Assembly: GCA_902589725.1 (NCBI GenBank)
Contig: CACITU010000001.1
Span: forward strand, 62,001-126,000
Origin: an uncultured Pelagibacteraceae bacterium
Lineage (GTDB): Bacteria; Pseudomonadota; Alphaproteobacteria; Pelagibacterales; Pelagibacteraceae
Direction: 5' to 3'
Length of the DNA: 64,000 bases
A program made the translations under genes and the position numbers. The notes under the pieces were generated by a model. The model saw only the letters and a program-made list of their open reading frames with translations, had not been told where the DNA came from and searched no databases. Positions 54,530 to 64,000 of this stretch are shown here, one piece after another. Every line of letters starts with the position of its first letter. The stretch's first letter is position 1.

Positions 54530-55345
54530 ATGAAAAAAATTATTGATTGCATTACTTATTTGGATGAGGATATGCTTTTAGATTTTAGACTCAATGTATT
54601 AAATAATTACATTGATTATTTTGTAATTGTAGAGGCAAAAGAGGATCATCAGGGCAGAAAAAAAAAATTAAACTTTAATATAGAAAATTTTAAACAATTT
54701 AAACACAAAATTATATATTTAATACAAGAGGAAATAATAATAGATAAAAAAATAAAATTACCAAAAAATTGGTCAGAGAATCACTTAAGAGATCAGTCAC
54801 AAAGAAATTATATTTCTAATGCATTGAAACAATTCGACGATGATGATTGGATTATTATTTCTGATTTAGATGAAATTCCAAACCCAATTTCATTGGATAA
54901 ATTTAACACTAAAAATAAGTTTTCTGTTTTTAAGCAAAAACTTTTTTATTACAAATTTAATTTGATTTCAGAAAATAATTTTTGGTATGGTAGTCGAATA
55001 ATAGTTAAGAAATATTTAAAGTCACCTCAATGGTTAAGAAATTTTAAAGTAAAAAAAAAATTACTAAATTATTTTGAGAGAGGAATTAGTGTAATAGAGG
55101 ATGGTGGTTGGCATTTTAGTTATTTAAAGAAACCTAATGATATTAAAAGAAAAATCGAGTCTTTTGCACACTCTGAATTAAATATAGAAAAATATAAAAA
55201 TATCCAAAATATTGAAAATAGTATTAAAAATGGAACTGATTTATATCATCGAGATATTTCTTTTAATAAAATTTCTATAAATAAAAGTTTTCCAAAATAT
55301 TTAGTTGAAAATTTAGACAAATACAAAGAGTGGATAGTTGATTAA
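54530..55345 (+). CDS. GT17-family-like glycosyltransferase (second copy)
   Basis: The 271-residue protein is a diverged relative of the preceding gene: IIDCITYLDEDMLLDFRLN, DYFVIVEAKEDHQGR, SDLDEIP (111-117), SPQWLRN and DGGWHFSY align throughout. The copies differ at many positions, so the duplication is old or the genes were acquired together. It ends 6 bases before tRNA-Ser on the same strand. A different acceptor from the first copy is plausible but unproven. Confidence 0.8.
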   Translation: MKKIIDCITYLDEDMLLDFRLNVLNNYIDYFVIVEAKEDHQGRKKKLNFNIENFKQFKHKIIYLIQEEIIIDKKIKLPKNWSENHLRDQSQRNYISNALKQFDDDDWIIISDLDEIPNPISLDKFNTKNKFSVFKQKLFYYKFNLISENNFWYGSRIIVKKYLKSPQWLRNFKVKKKLLNYFERGISVIEDGGWHFSYLKKPNDIKRKIESFAHSELNIEKYKNIQNIENSIKNGTDLYHRDISFNKISINKSFPKYLVENLDKYKEWIVD

Positions 55346-55351
55346 AAATTT

Positions 55352-55441
55352 GGAGAGATGGCCGAGTGGTTGAAGGCGCACGCTTGGAAAGCGTGTAAAG
55401 GAGCAATTCTTTCATGGGTTCGAATCCCATTCTCTCCGCCA
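55352..55441 (+). tRNA. tRNA-Ser (anticodon GGA)
   Basis: The 90-base class II tRNA pairs GGAGAGA with TCTCTCC (55431-55437), followed by discriminator G and encoded CCA (55439-55441). The anticodon stem CACGC/GCGTG encloses TTGGAAA, giving GGA. A long variable arm follows. It lies 6 bases behind a glycosyltransferase gene. Confidence 0.97.
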
Positions 55442-55502
55442 TTAAATAAGCCTTATTTTGCAAAGGTTATTTAAGTATTTTACTGTTTTATCGTTAAGAT
55501 AA

Positions 55503-57620
<2,118 letters not shown>

Positions 57621-57621
57621 A

Positions 57622-58902
57622 ATGAAGTTTTTTGAAACTTCAAAATATTACACATTTAAAAAATCTACTTATATAACATTAAGATGGATTGGTATTTTAG
57701 GTCAATTAATTGCAGTAAATTTTGTATATTTTTTTCTTAATCCTGATTTTGATTTCGTTACATCAAATATAGTTATATTTTTGGGTATATTAAGCAATTT
57801 ATACTTAATTTTTATTTATAAAAAAACACAATTATCAGATAGATCTGCATTCTTGTTCTTACTTATAGATATATTGCAATTAGGTATTCTTCTATATTTG
57901 TCAGGAGGAATAACCAATCCGTTTGTAATATTTATATTAATACCAAGTGTTTTTTCTTCATCAAATTTAAGCTTTAAGACTAATACCTTGTTGGTATTTT
58001 TAACAGTAATTATAATAATACTTTTAACTTTTAACTATCAAGATTTACCAATTAAAATAAATAGCGACTTTCATAATAATCATTATTTTTATTATTCTAT
58101 TCCAGCTTCCTTAATTATTGCTTTAGTATTTTTAAATTATTTTGCAATGACTTTTGGAGCACAATCTAGATTAAGAAAGGAAGCATTAGGAAAAATGGAG
58201 GAAGTTATGGCGAAAGAACACGAGCTCTTGTCTTTAGGTGGCCAAGCAGCCGCTGCTGCACATTCATTAGGTACTCCACTTTCAACAATAACAATAATTA
58301 CTCATGACTTAATGAAGCAATTTAAGGGACACAAAGACTTGGAAAAAGATATAGAATTATTAAATAGTCAAGTTGAGCGATGTAATGAAATTTTAAAACG
58401 TTTAACTTTAAATCCTGTTGAAGAAGACGAATTTATTGATAAAGATATAAATATTAGAGATTATTTAAATGAAATTATTTTATCTTTTAAAGAAATAAGT
58501 AAAAAAGATTTTGTCTTTAATTTTGATCAAGACTCAAACCCTAAAAAAATAAGTAAATCAATTGAAATTGTATATGGACTTAGAAATTTTATAGGAAACG
58601 CAAATAAATTTGCGAAAAGCACTGTATTTATTAACTTAAAAAGTGACAGCGAAATTACTGAGATTACTATTGAGGATGACGGTAATGGTTATCCTAGAGA
58701 TATTATATCCAAGATTGGGGAACCTTATTTAAAATCAAATTATTCTAAAGATAAATCAAAAGAAGGCTTGGGACTTGGGCTATTTATTGGGAAAACTTTA
58801 TTAGAAAAAAATTTTGCATCAATTGATTGTAGAAATTCCAAAACACGTAGTGGTGCTGAAGTTAATATTAAGTGGAAAAATAAAGAATTGTTTAATATTT
58901 AG
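57622..58902 (+). CDS. regB: RegB/PrrB/ActS-type redox sensor histidine kinase
   Basis: The 426-residue membrane kinase has six hydrophobic helices (about 17-170), with GGITNPF at 95-101 matching the quinone-sensing GGxxNPF heptapeptide of RegB. The H-box [16 protein letters not shown] holds H214. A cysteine at 254 (QVERCNEIL) matches the redox-active Cys of RegB. The ATPase domain ([21 protein letters not shown]) is complete. The residue after the phospho-histidine is Ser where RegB usually has Glu (HELGTP). The partner regulator gene regA is not adjacent. It lies one base after gyrB. Confidence 0.85.
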   Translation: MKFFETSKYYTFKKSTYITLRWIGILGQLIAVNFVYFFLNPDFDFVTSNIVIFLGILSNLYLIFIYKKTQLSDRSAFLFLLIDILQLGILLYLSGGITNPFVIFILIPSVFSSSNLSFKTNTLLVFLTVIIIILLTFNYQDLPIKINSDFHNNHYFYYSIPASLIIALVFLNYFAMTFGAQSRLRKEALGKMEEVMAKEHELLSLGGQAAAAAHSLGTPLSTITIITHDLMKQFKGHKDLEKDIELLNSQVERCNEILKRLTLNPVEEDEFIDKDINIRDYLNEIILSFKEISKKDFVFNFDQDSNPKKISKSIEIVYGLRNFIGNANKFAKSTVFINLKSDSEITEITIEDDGNGYPRDIISKIGEPYLKSNYSKDKSKEGLGLGLFIGKTLLEKNFASIDCRNSKTRSGAEVNIKWKNKELFNI

Positions 58903-60698
58903 TGAAAGTTTTTTTTTGTTTCAAAAAGTGAACTTAATTGAGATATCATAACATCTCCTAATTCATTTACATCAGTAATTTTAATTGCTTTATTATAATA
59001 TCTTGAAACATCATGACCTATTCCAATAGCTAAAACTTCAATATCAGATTTATTTTCAATAAATTTAACAATTTTTTTTAAATGTTTTTCCAAAAAATCT
59101 CCAGAATTTACAGAAAGAGTCGAGTCATCAACTGGAGCCCCATCAGAAATTACCATCAAGATTTTTCTTTCCTCTTTTCTTTTTTTTATTCTATTGTAGG
59201 CCCATGAAATTGCTTCTCCATCAATATTTTCTTTTAACAAACCCTCTTTAAGCATCAGTCCCAAATTATTTTTTGCTTGTCTCCAATGAGTATCTGCGCC
59301 TTTGTATATAATATGTCTTAAATCATTTAATCTTCCAGGTGTTTTAGGTTTTGAATTTTTTGTCCAAAGCTCTCTACATTGTCCACCTTTCCAGTTTTTA
59401 GTTGTGAAACCTAAAATCTCGACTTTGACAGAACATCTTTCTAAAGTTCTAGATAAGATGTCTGCACATAATGCTGCAATAGTAATTGGTCTTCCTCTCA
59501 TAGATCCTGAATTATCGATCAATAAAGTTACTACTGTATCTTTAAAATCTAAGTCCTTTTCTTTTTTAAAAGATAAAGAATTATATGGGTCCATTATAAT
59601 TCTTGGAAGTTTTGAGCTATCTAACAAGCCTTCTTCTAAATCAAATTCCCAAGCCCTATTTTGTTTTGCAAGGAGTTGTCTTTGTAGTTTATTTGCTAAT
59701 TTTGTTATAACATCTTGGAAACCAATTAGCTGCTGATCTAAACTTTTTCTAAGTTTGGTTGCTTCATCAGCATTTTCTAAATTCTCAGCTTTTACAATTT
59801 CATCATACTGTGTAGTAAATATTTTATAATCAAGATTTATATTATCTATATTTTTTTTTACTATTTGTTCTGAACTTTGTTCGTCTGACTCAACTTCATT
59901 AAATTGTTCATCCAAGTTAAATTCATCAATGCTAAAATCGGCATCTAGAGAGGCTTGAGTTTCCTGATCATTGTTTTCATCTTTACTATCTTCGTTATCG
60001 CTATTTTGATTATCATTTGAAGGATTATCTTGGCCCTGATCCTGATTTTCTTCCTCTTTTTCTTTATCCTCATCACTTTGAAAAATATCCATCTCTTCCA
60101 ATATTTGAGAAAACTTTGATGAATAAGTATTTTGATCTTGCAGATTATTCATTAAAAATTCCTTATGTTTTTCAATAGAATTTTCAAAATCTTTCTCCCA
60201 AAAATTCAGCATTCTAGAGGTTAAAGTGTTTAACTTTATTTTATGGAAATTTTTAAGCATATATAGCTCAAAAGCCTCTGCCACAGGTACATCCTCTTTT
60301 GTTTTTAATTGATCTTTTCTTTTACGATTAATTATTTGTGAATAGTTTTCGTGAAAGTTTTTTTCTATACCTTTAAGCATTTGACCACCTAAGGCCTCAT
60401 ATCTAATTTTTTCAGCAATATTATAAAGCGATCTAGAGGAAGTATTGCTTGGTAAGTTTTTTTTATAAATTAGCTCATCAGAAAATTTCTTTTTTAAGGC
60501 ACTCGAGTCAGTTTCTGCACGTAATCTTATAAAGTCACTCGGATTAGTGAGACTATCGATTTCTAACGAAATAATATCTTGGGTTTTTTTTTCTTCTAAG
60601 TTTTTTTTATTTAAATCAAAATCATCTGAAATTACTTTTGCTGTTGAATTTAAAGCAATTCTGAATTTTTCTTTTAAATTTGATACTTTAGAGCTCAT
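58899..60698 (-). CDS. cobT: CobT-like chelatase subunit (VWA domain)
   Basis: The 599-residue protein has an N-terminal helical region, a long Asp/Glu/Gln/Asn-rich segment (about 205-285, e.g. [17 protein letters not shown]) and a C-terminal VWA domain with MIDAS motif [11 protein letters not shown] near residue 393, then SDGAPVDD. CobT with the AAA+ ATPase CobS and the large subunit CobN inserts cobalt in aerobic B12 synthesis. No cobN or other cobalamin gene is in the window, and SAR11 bacteria are generally thought not to make B12. A different chelation or remodelling job is therefore possible. It follows the cobS-like gene directly. Confidence 0.85.
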   Translation of the reverse strand: MSSKVSNLKEKFRIALNSTAKVISDDFDLNKKNLEEKKTQDIISLEIDSLTNPSDFIRLRAETDSSALKKKFSDELIYKKNLPSNTSSRSLYNIAEKIRYEALGGQMLKGIEKNFHENYSQIINRKRKDQLKTKEDVPVAEAFELYMLKNFHKIKLNTLTSRMLNFWEKDFENSIEKHKEFLMNNLQDQNTYSSKFSQILEEMDIFQSDEDKEKEEENQDQGQDNPSNDNQNSDNEDSKDENNDQETQASLDADFSIDEFNLDEQFNEVESDEQSSEQIVKKNIDNINLDYKIFTTQYDEIVKAENLENADEATKLRKSLDQQLIGFQDVITKLANKLQRQLLAKQNRAWEFDLEEGLLDSSKLPRIIMDPYNSLSFKKEKDLDFKDTVVTLLIDNSGSMRGRPITIAALCADILSRTLERCSVKVEILGFTTKNWKGGQCRELWTKNSKPKTPGRLNDLRHIIYKGADTHWRQAKNNLGLMLKEGLLKENIDGEAISWAYNRIKKRKEERKILMVISDGAPVDDSTLSVNSGDFLEKHLKKIVKFIENKSDIEVLAIGIGHDVSRYYNKAIKITDVNELGDVMISQLSSLFETKKNFH

Positions 60699-61673
60699 TT
60701 AAATTTGAATATTAACCAAAGACTCTGGCAATTCTTCCCCAAAACATCTCTGATAATATTCTGCGATGGTATTTTTTTCAATATCATCACATTTATTTAG
60801 AAAAGTTACTCTAAATGCGTAACCAGTGTCTTTAAAAATCTCAGAATTTTCAGCCCAGTGCAATACAGTTCTAGGGCTCATTACTGTCGAAATATCTCCT
60901 GCTATAAATCCTTTACGTGTTAGAGATGCTACTTTTATCATATTGGCAACTTTTTCTTTTCCTTTTGCGTTATTTAAATTTTTATTTTTAGATAACACAA
61001 TATCCATTTCTCTTTCTAGGCTAAGATAGTTTAATGTTGTAACGATGTTCCATCTATCCATCTGTCCTTGATTAATTTGCTGAGTACCATGATAAAGACC
61101 TGTAGTATCACCCAGTCCAACAGTATTTGATGTAGCAAATAATCTAAAAAACTTATTTTGCTTAATTACTTTGTTTTTATCTAGTAAAGTAAAATTTCCC
61201 TCAGCTTCTAAAACTCTTTGAATTACAAACATAACATCAGGTCTTCCAGCATCATACTCATCAAAAACAAGTGCAACTGGATTTTGAATAGACCACGGTA
61301 AAATACCTTCATTAAATTGAGTTACTTGTTTTCCATCTTTAAGAACTATCGCATCTTTTCCAATCAAATCAATTCTACTTACATGACTATCTAAATTTAC
61401 ACGAATACAAGGCCAGTTTAACCTTGCAGCAATTTGCTCAATGTGTGTAGATTTACCAGTGCCATGATATCCCTGAACTAAAACTCTTTTATTAAACGCA
61501 AATCCTGAAATAATAGCTAAAGTAGTATCCCTATCAAATTTGTAGTTTTTATCAATTTCAGGAACATATTCATTTTTTTTTGAAAATGCGTCTACTTCCA
61601 TTTCTGAATCAATTCCAAAAGTTTGTTTTAATGAAACTTTAATATCCGGTTCTGTATTAAGATTTGGTGTCAA
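60699..61673 (-). CDS. cobS: CobS-like AAA+ ATPase chelatase subunit
   Basis: The 324-residue MoxR/CobS-type AAA+ protein has Walker [14 protein letters not shown] (68-80), Walker [14 protein letters not shown], sensor [22 protein letters not shown] and a C-terminal lid. It would energise CobT in a chelatase complex. Length and sequence match CobS of alphaproteobacteria. It overlaps the J-domain gene by 17 bases and ends next to the cobT-like gene. Confidence 0.88.
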   Translation of the reverse strand: MTPNLNTEPDIKVSLKQTFGIDSEMEVDAFSKKNEYVPEIDKNYKFDRDTTLAIISGFAFNKRVLVQGYHGTGKSTHIEQIAARLNWPCIRVNLDSHVSRIDLIGKDAIVLKDGKQVTQFNEGILPWSIQNPVALVFDEYDAGRPDVMFVIQRVLEAEGNFTLLDKNKVIKQNKFFRLFATSNTVGLGDTTGLYHGTQQINQGQMDRWNIVTTLNYLSLEREMDIVLSKNKNLNNAKGKEKVANMIKVASLTRKGFIAGDISTVMSPRTVLHWAENSEIFKDTGYAFRVTFLNKCDDIEKNTIAEYYQRCFGEELPESLVNIQI

Positions 61674-62190
61674 TTTTTTCTCTATAGGTATTTTTTAGTT
61701 GAGTATAAGCTAATGTTATAAGTTTAAGTTTTTCTTCGTATTTTTTATTTCCGGAATTCATATCAGGGTGAAATTTTTTCACAAGTAATTTGAATTTATC
61801 TTGTATTTTCTTCCAATTTGAACCTACAGAAACCCCCAATATTACAAAAGCTTTTATATCTTTATGATCAAATTTAAATTGACGCATATGATTAAAATCT
61901 CCATTTATTTTTTCTTTATCAAGCTCATCTCTCAAGGTTGTATTCCACAATACTTTGAAAAAATTATCTGAGGAGCTAAAACTTTGAGTTGGTTTGTGCC
62001 AAGTCATGTCAGATTTTAAAAAATCTATCACTTGGTCATCATTCATTCCTGAAAAATAGTTCCAATTTTTGTTAAATTCTTTAACATGTTCAAGGCATAG
62101 CATTCTATATTTTCTACTATTATCTTTTTCGATTGGTGCCTTATATTCCCCTATTTCATTGCAATTATTCCAGTCACAAATATTTTTCAT
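61657..62190 (-). CDS. J-domain (DnaJ-like) protein
   Basis: From the ATG at 62190 the protein has 177 residues; the frame opens 5 codons earlier at 62205. The N-terminal part has cysteines and histidine in [13 protein letters not shown] and [16 protein letters not shown]. The C-terminal J-domain has [29 protein letters not shown], with the HPD tripeptide that stimulates Hsp70 (DnaK). It is the conserved J-protein placed between bolA and cobS in alphaproteobacteria, so it may help assemble the CobST-like complex. That is inferred from gene order. Confidence 0.8.
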   Translation of the reverse strand: MKNICDWNNCNEIGEYKAPIEKDNSRKYRMLCLEHVKEFNKNWNYFSGMNDDQVIDFLKSDMTWHKPTQSFSSSDNFFKVLWNTTLRDELDKEKINGDFNHMRQFKFDHKDIKAFVILGVSVGSNWKKIQDKFKLLVKKFHPDMNSGNKKYEEKLKLITLAYTQLKNTYREKIDTKS

Positions 62191-62207
62191 GATATATATT
62201 AACATAT

Positions 62208-62468
62208 ATGGATATAAATGAGTTAATTACAATTGTAAAAAATAAATTATTAAATCAAATAAATATTGAGCATATAAATATTGAAGATAAATCTTTTCTT
62301 CATAAAAATCATAAAGGAAATCAAGAGGGAAAATATCATTTAAAATTAATTATTGTTTCTGAAGAATTAAAAAAAATGAATAAAATTGAAAGTAATAAAA
62401 AAATCTACAAAATTTTAGATCAAGAATTAAAAGAATTTATTCATTCAATACAAATTTTAATTACTTAA
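62208..62468 (+). CDS. BolA family protein
   Basis: The 86-residue protein has a class II KH-like BolA fold: INELITIVKNKLLNQINIEHINIEDKSFLHKNHKGNQEGKYHLKLIIVS. The HKNHKG loop includes the His that can ligate an Fe-S cluster with a monothiol glutaredoxin. BolA-type proteins work in Fe-S trafficking and iron signalling. It diverges from the J-domain/cobS/cobT genes by 17 bases and overlaps aroB tail-to-tail by 12. Its divergence from canonical BolA prevents a subfamily call. Confidence 0.82.
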   Translation: MDINELITIVKNKLLNQINIEHINIEDKSFLHKNHKGNQEGKYHLKLIIVSEELKKMNKIESNKKIYKILDQELKEFIHSIQILIT

Positions 62469-63563
62469 AAATTTTTTTAGAAATAACCTTATGTGTTTTT
62501 TTGAGTATTGTTTATTGAAAATTGGTTTGCCAATTTTTTTTAATAAAACTAAATTAATTTTATTGGAATTATTTTTTTTATCTTTAATCATAAAAGATAA
62601 AATTTTATTTAAATCTTTTACAGAAAAATATTTTTTTATCAAAGATGTTAGACCAGAATTATCAATATGATTTATAATTAAATTATATTCATTTTTACTA
62701 AGCATGTTTTCCTTAAAACTAAAACTAAGTGCTGTTTTCATTCCAAGTATCACAGCTTCACCATGATTCAGTTTATGGCTGTAACCCAAGCCTGCCTCAT
62801 AAGCATGGGCGAATGTATGACCAAAATTTAATATTTTTCTTAATGCTTTTTCTTTTTCATCTCTTTCAACTATTTTTTTTTTAATTTTACAACTTTCATA
62901 AATTGCTTTTTCAACAAATGGAGATGAAAGACCTAAAATCTTTTTAAGATTTTTATTTAAGAAATTAAAAAATTTTTTATTATCAATTAATGAATGCTTC
63001 AATATTTCTCCATATCCACAAATTATCTCTCTTTTTGATAAAGATTTAAGAAATTGAATATCTGATAGAACCAACGATGGCTGATAAAAACTTCCTATTA
63101 AATTTTTACCATACTTAGAATTAATTCCAGTTTTTCCACCTATTGATGAATCAACTTGAGCTAAAAGAGTTGTTGGAATATTTGCGAACTTAAGGCCTCT
63201 TTTGAAAAGATTGGCCGCAAAACCACTTATATCACCTGTAATTCCTCCTCCTAAAGAAATTAAAATATCATTTCTTGAAAAGTTTTTATTTAATAAAACT
63301 TCTAGAATTTTATTAACGCTTTTAATATTTTTATTTTTTTCATTAGCATTAAAAAATAACACACTAATTTTTTTATTTTTGAAAGACCTCTTAATATTTG
63401 AGATAAATTTTTTTGGAACATTTTTATCAACAACAATTAAACATTTATCAAAATTAATTGAATTTGATTTAAAGATTTTTGATACACTAGAGGTTAAATT
63501 TGATCCAATAATTATTGGATATTTTTCGGTTTTAGTTACTATATTTAATCTAGTTTGTTTCAT
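62457..63563 (-). CDS. aroB: 3-dehydroquinate synthase
   Basis: AroB converts DAHP to 3-dehydroquinate in the shikimate route, using NAD and a divalent metal. The 368-residue protein has SLGGGITGDISGFAANLFKRGLKFANIPTTLLAQVDSSIGGKTGIN and the metal histidines in NFGHTFAHAYE and LNHGEAVILGM. Length matches the family. It follows aroK with a 14-base overlap, the common aroK-aroB order. Confidence 0.95.
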   Translation of the reverse strand: MKQTRLNIVTKTEKYPIIIGSNLTSSVSKIFKSNSINFDKCLIVVDKNVPKKFISNIKRSFKNKKISVLFFNANEKNKNIKSVNKILEVLLNKNFSRNDILISLGGGITGDISGFAANLFKRGLKFANIPTTLLAQVDSSIGGKTGINSKYGKNLIGSFYQPSLVLSDIQFLKSLSKREIICGYGEILKHSLIDNKKFFNFLNKNLKKILGLSSPFVEKAIYESCKIKKKIVERDEKEKALRKILNFGHTFAHAYEAGLGYSHKLNHGEAVILGMKTALSFSFKENMLSKNEYNLIINHIDNSGLTSLIKKYFSVKDLNKILSFMIKDKKNNSNKINLVLLKKIGKPIFNKQYSKKHIRLFLKKFLSN

Positions 63564-64000
63564 AAATTTCTACAATTTTATTTACTATTTCATTTTTTGT
63601 GAGATTATCACACTTTATCTCATATAAAGCCTTAGAATAAATGTTGGACCGTTTCTTAATTAAATCAATTAAATCGGTATCTGTTGCATTAATTGCTAAT
63701 GGTCTTTTTCTACTATTTTTAATTCTATTTAATAATGTTTTGTCATCCCAATTAAGCCAGAAAGATAAATGATTTTTTAAAACCTCTTTTCTAATATTAT
63801 TATTTGTAAAAGCTCCTCCACCAAGTGAAATCACAGTAGAGGTTAATTTAAGTTTTTTTAAAGTAGTCTGTTCCTCAATTTTTCTAAAATAATCCTCACC
63901 TTTAATTTCAAAGATTTTTTTTATTGTGATGTCTAAACTTTTTTCAATTTCTTTATCAATATCTATAAAATTTAATTTTAATTTATTAGCCACTAAGGAT
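63550..64000 (-). CDS. aroK: Shikimate kinase, N-terminus cut by window edge
   Basis: The visible 3' portion (about 150 residues) begins near SLVANKLKLNFIDID, just after the Walker A loop, which lies outside the window. It shows the shikimate-binding DIDKEIE and RKIEEQTTLKKL, the GGGAF loop (ISLGGGAFTNN), and the lid arginine region NSRKRPLA. AroK phosphorylates shikimate. The frame stays open through base 64000, so the GTG at 63993 is not taken as the start. It overlaps aroB downstream. Confidence 0.9.
   Translation of the reverse strand, partial: SLVANKLKLNFIDIDKEIEKSLDITIKKIFEIKGEDYFRKIEEQTTLKKLKLTSTVISLGGGAFTNNNIRKEVLKNHLSFWLNWDDKTLLNRIKNSRKRPLAINATDTDLIDLIKKRSNIYSKALYEIKCDNLTKNEIVNKIVEIYETN

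Noticed and set aside
58899..62205. Anti-phage or MoxR/VWA defence-type system
   Set aside because: An AAA+ ATPase next to a VWA protein can suggest a defence or MoxR module, but the sequences and the J-domain/bolA context match the chromosomal cobS/cobT locus of alphaproteobacteria, and there are no effector or mobility genes nearby.

Overview
The window looks like a stretch of chromosome from a SAR11-type (Pelagibacterales) alphaproteobacterium. It is very AT-rich, gaps between genes are a few bases or absent, and stop/start overlaps such as ATGA and TAATG are common. Gene orders typical of alphaproteobacteria are present: pnp/fabI-fabB-fabA/irr, argH-lptM-lysA, and dnaJ-like/cobS-like/cobT-like beside bolA. 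The assignment rests on composition, compaction and protein character, not on a database comparison. Almost everything is housekeeping. I see no prophage, insertion sequence, CRISPR array or rRNA gene.

Layout. 1-6.4 kb: the end of pnp, an isolated sugar/small-molecule methyltransferase, the unsaturated fatty-acid genes fabA-fabB-fabI, a divergent Irr-type iron regulator, then a rubrerythrin / cysteine-rich Fe-S protein / DUF3501 cassette. 6.4-11.5 kb (minus strand): SH3-domain exported protein, ThiF/MoeB-like E1 enzyme, dut, coaBC, ubiB, ubiE. 11.5-15.6 kb: mutM, rpsT, dnaA, dnaN, with a 305-base AT-rich region before dnaA. 15.6-22.7 kb: plsC, lysA, a 44-codon lptM-type lipoprotein gene, argH, a TlpA-like thioredoxin, a HIG1-type protein, an esterase, an HNH protein, a frameshifted coq7, dsbB and a DedA-like membrane protein. 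22.7-29.8 kb: tRNA-Leu with an acyl-CoA synthetase, a 30-residue lysine-rich peptide, CarD, ferredoxin, a TerB-like protein, a Suv3-type helicase, a PaaI-type thioesterase and tRNA-Arg. 29.8-38 kb: thiolase, pyruvate dehydrogenase E1 (with a fused lipoyl domain) and E2, a DMT-family transporter, uppP. 37-43.3 kb: glutamate synthase gltD-gltB. 43.2-53.6 kb: hydrolase, GT4 glycosyltransferase, and the translation block thrS-infC-rpmI-rplT-pheS-pheT-lepA. 53.6-64 kb: two tandem GT17-like glycosyltransferases, tRNA-Ser, gyrB, a RegB/PrrB-like redox sensor kinase, cobT-like/cobS-like/J-domain genes, bolA, aroB and the C-terminal part of aroK.

How the parts fit. Ubiquinone (ubiB, ubiE, coq7), quinone-coupled disulfide formation (dsbB) and a quinone-type redox sensor point to aerobic respiratory life. 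Pyruvate dehydrogenase, thiolase, acyl-CoA synthetase and FabA/B/I handle acetyl and acyl units. GltBD assimilates ammonia.

The most interesting observations are: a 17-bp Irr-box-like motif, 16/17 identical, upstream of both irr and rubrerythrin; a single-base frameshift in an otherwise motif-complete coq7; three GATTC (GANTC-type) sites in 50 bp and a hairpin touching the start codon upstream of dnaA; a tiny all-lysine-type peptide gene with its own promoter, palindrome, Shine-Dalgarno and terminator; and CobS/CobT-like chelatase subunits with no cobalamin genes in view.
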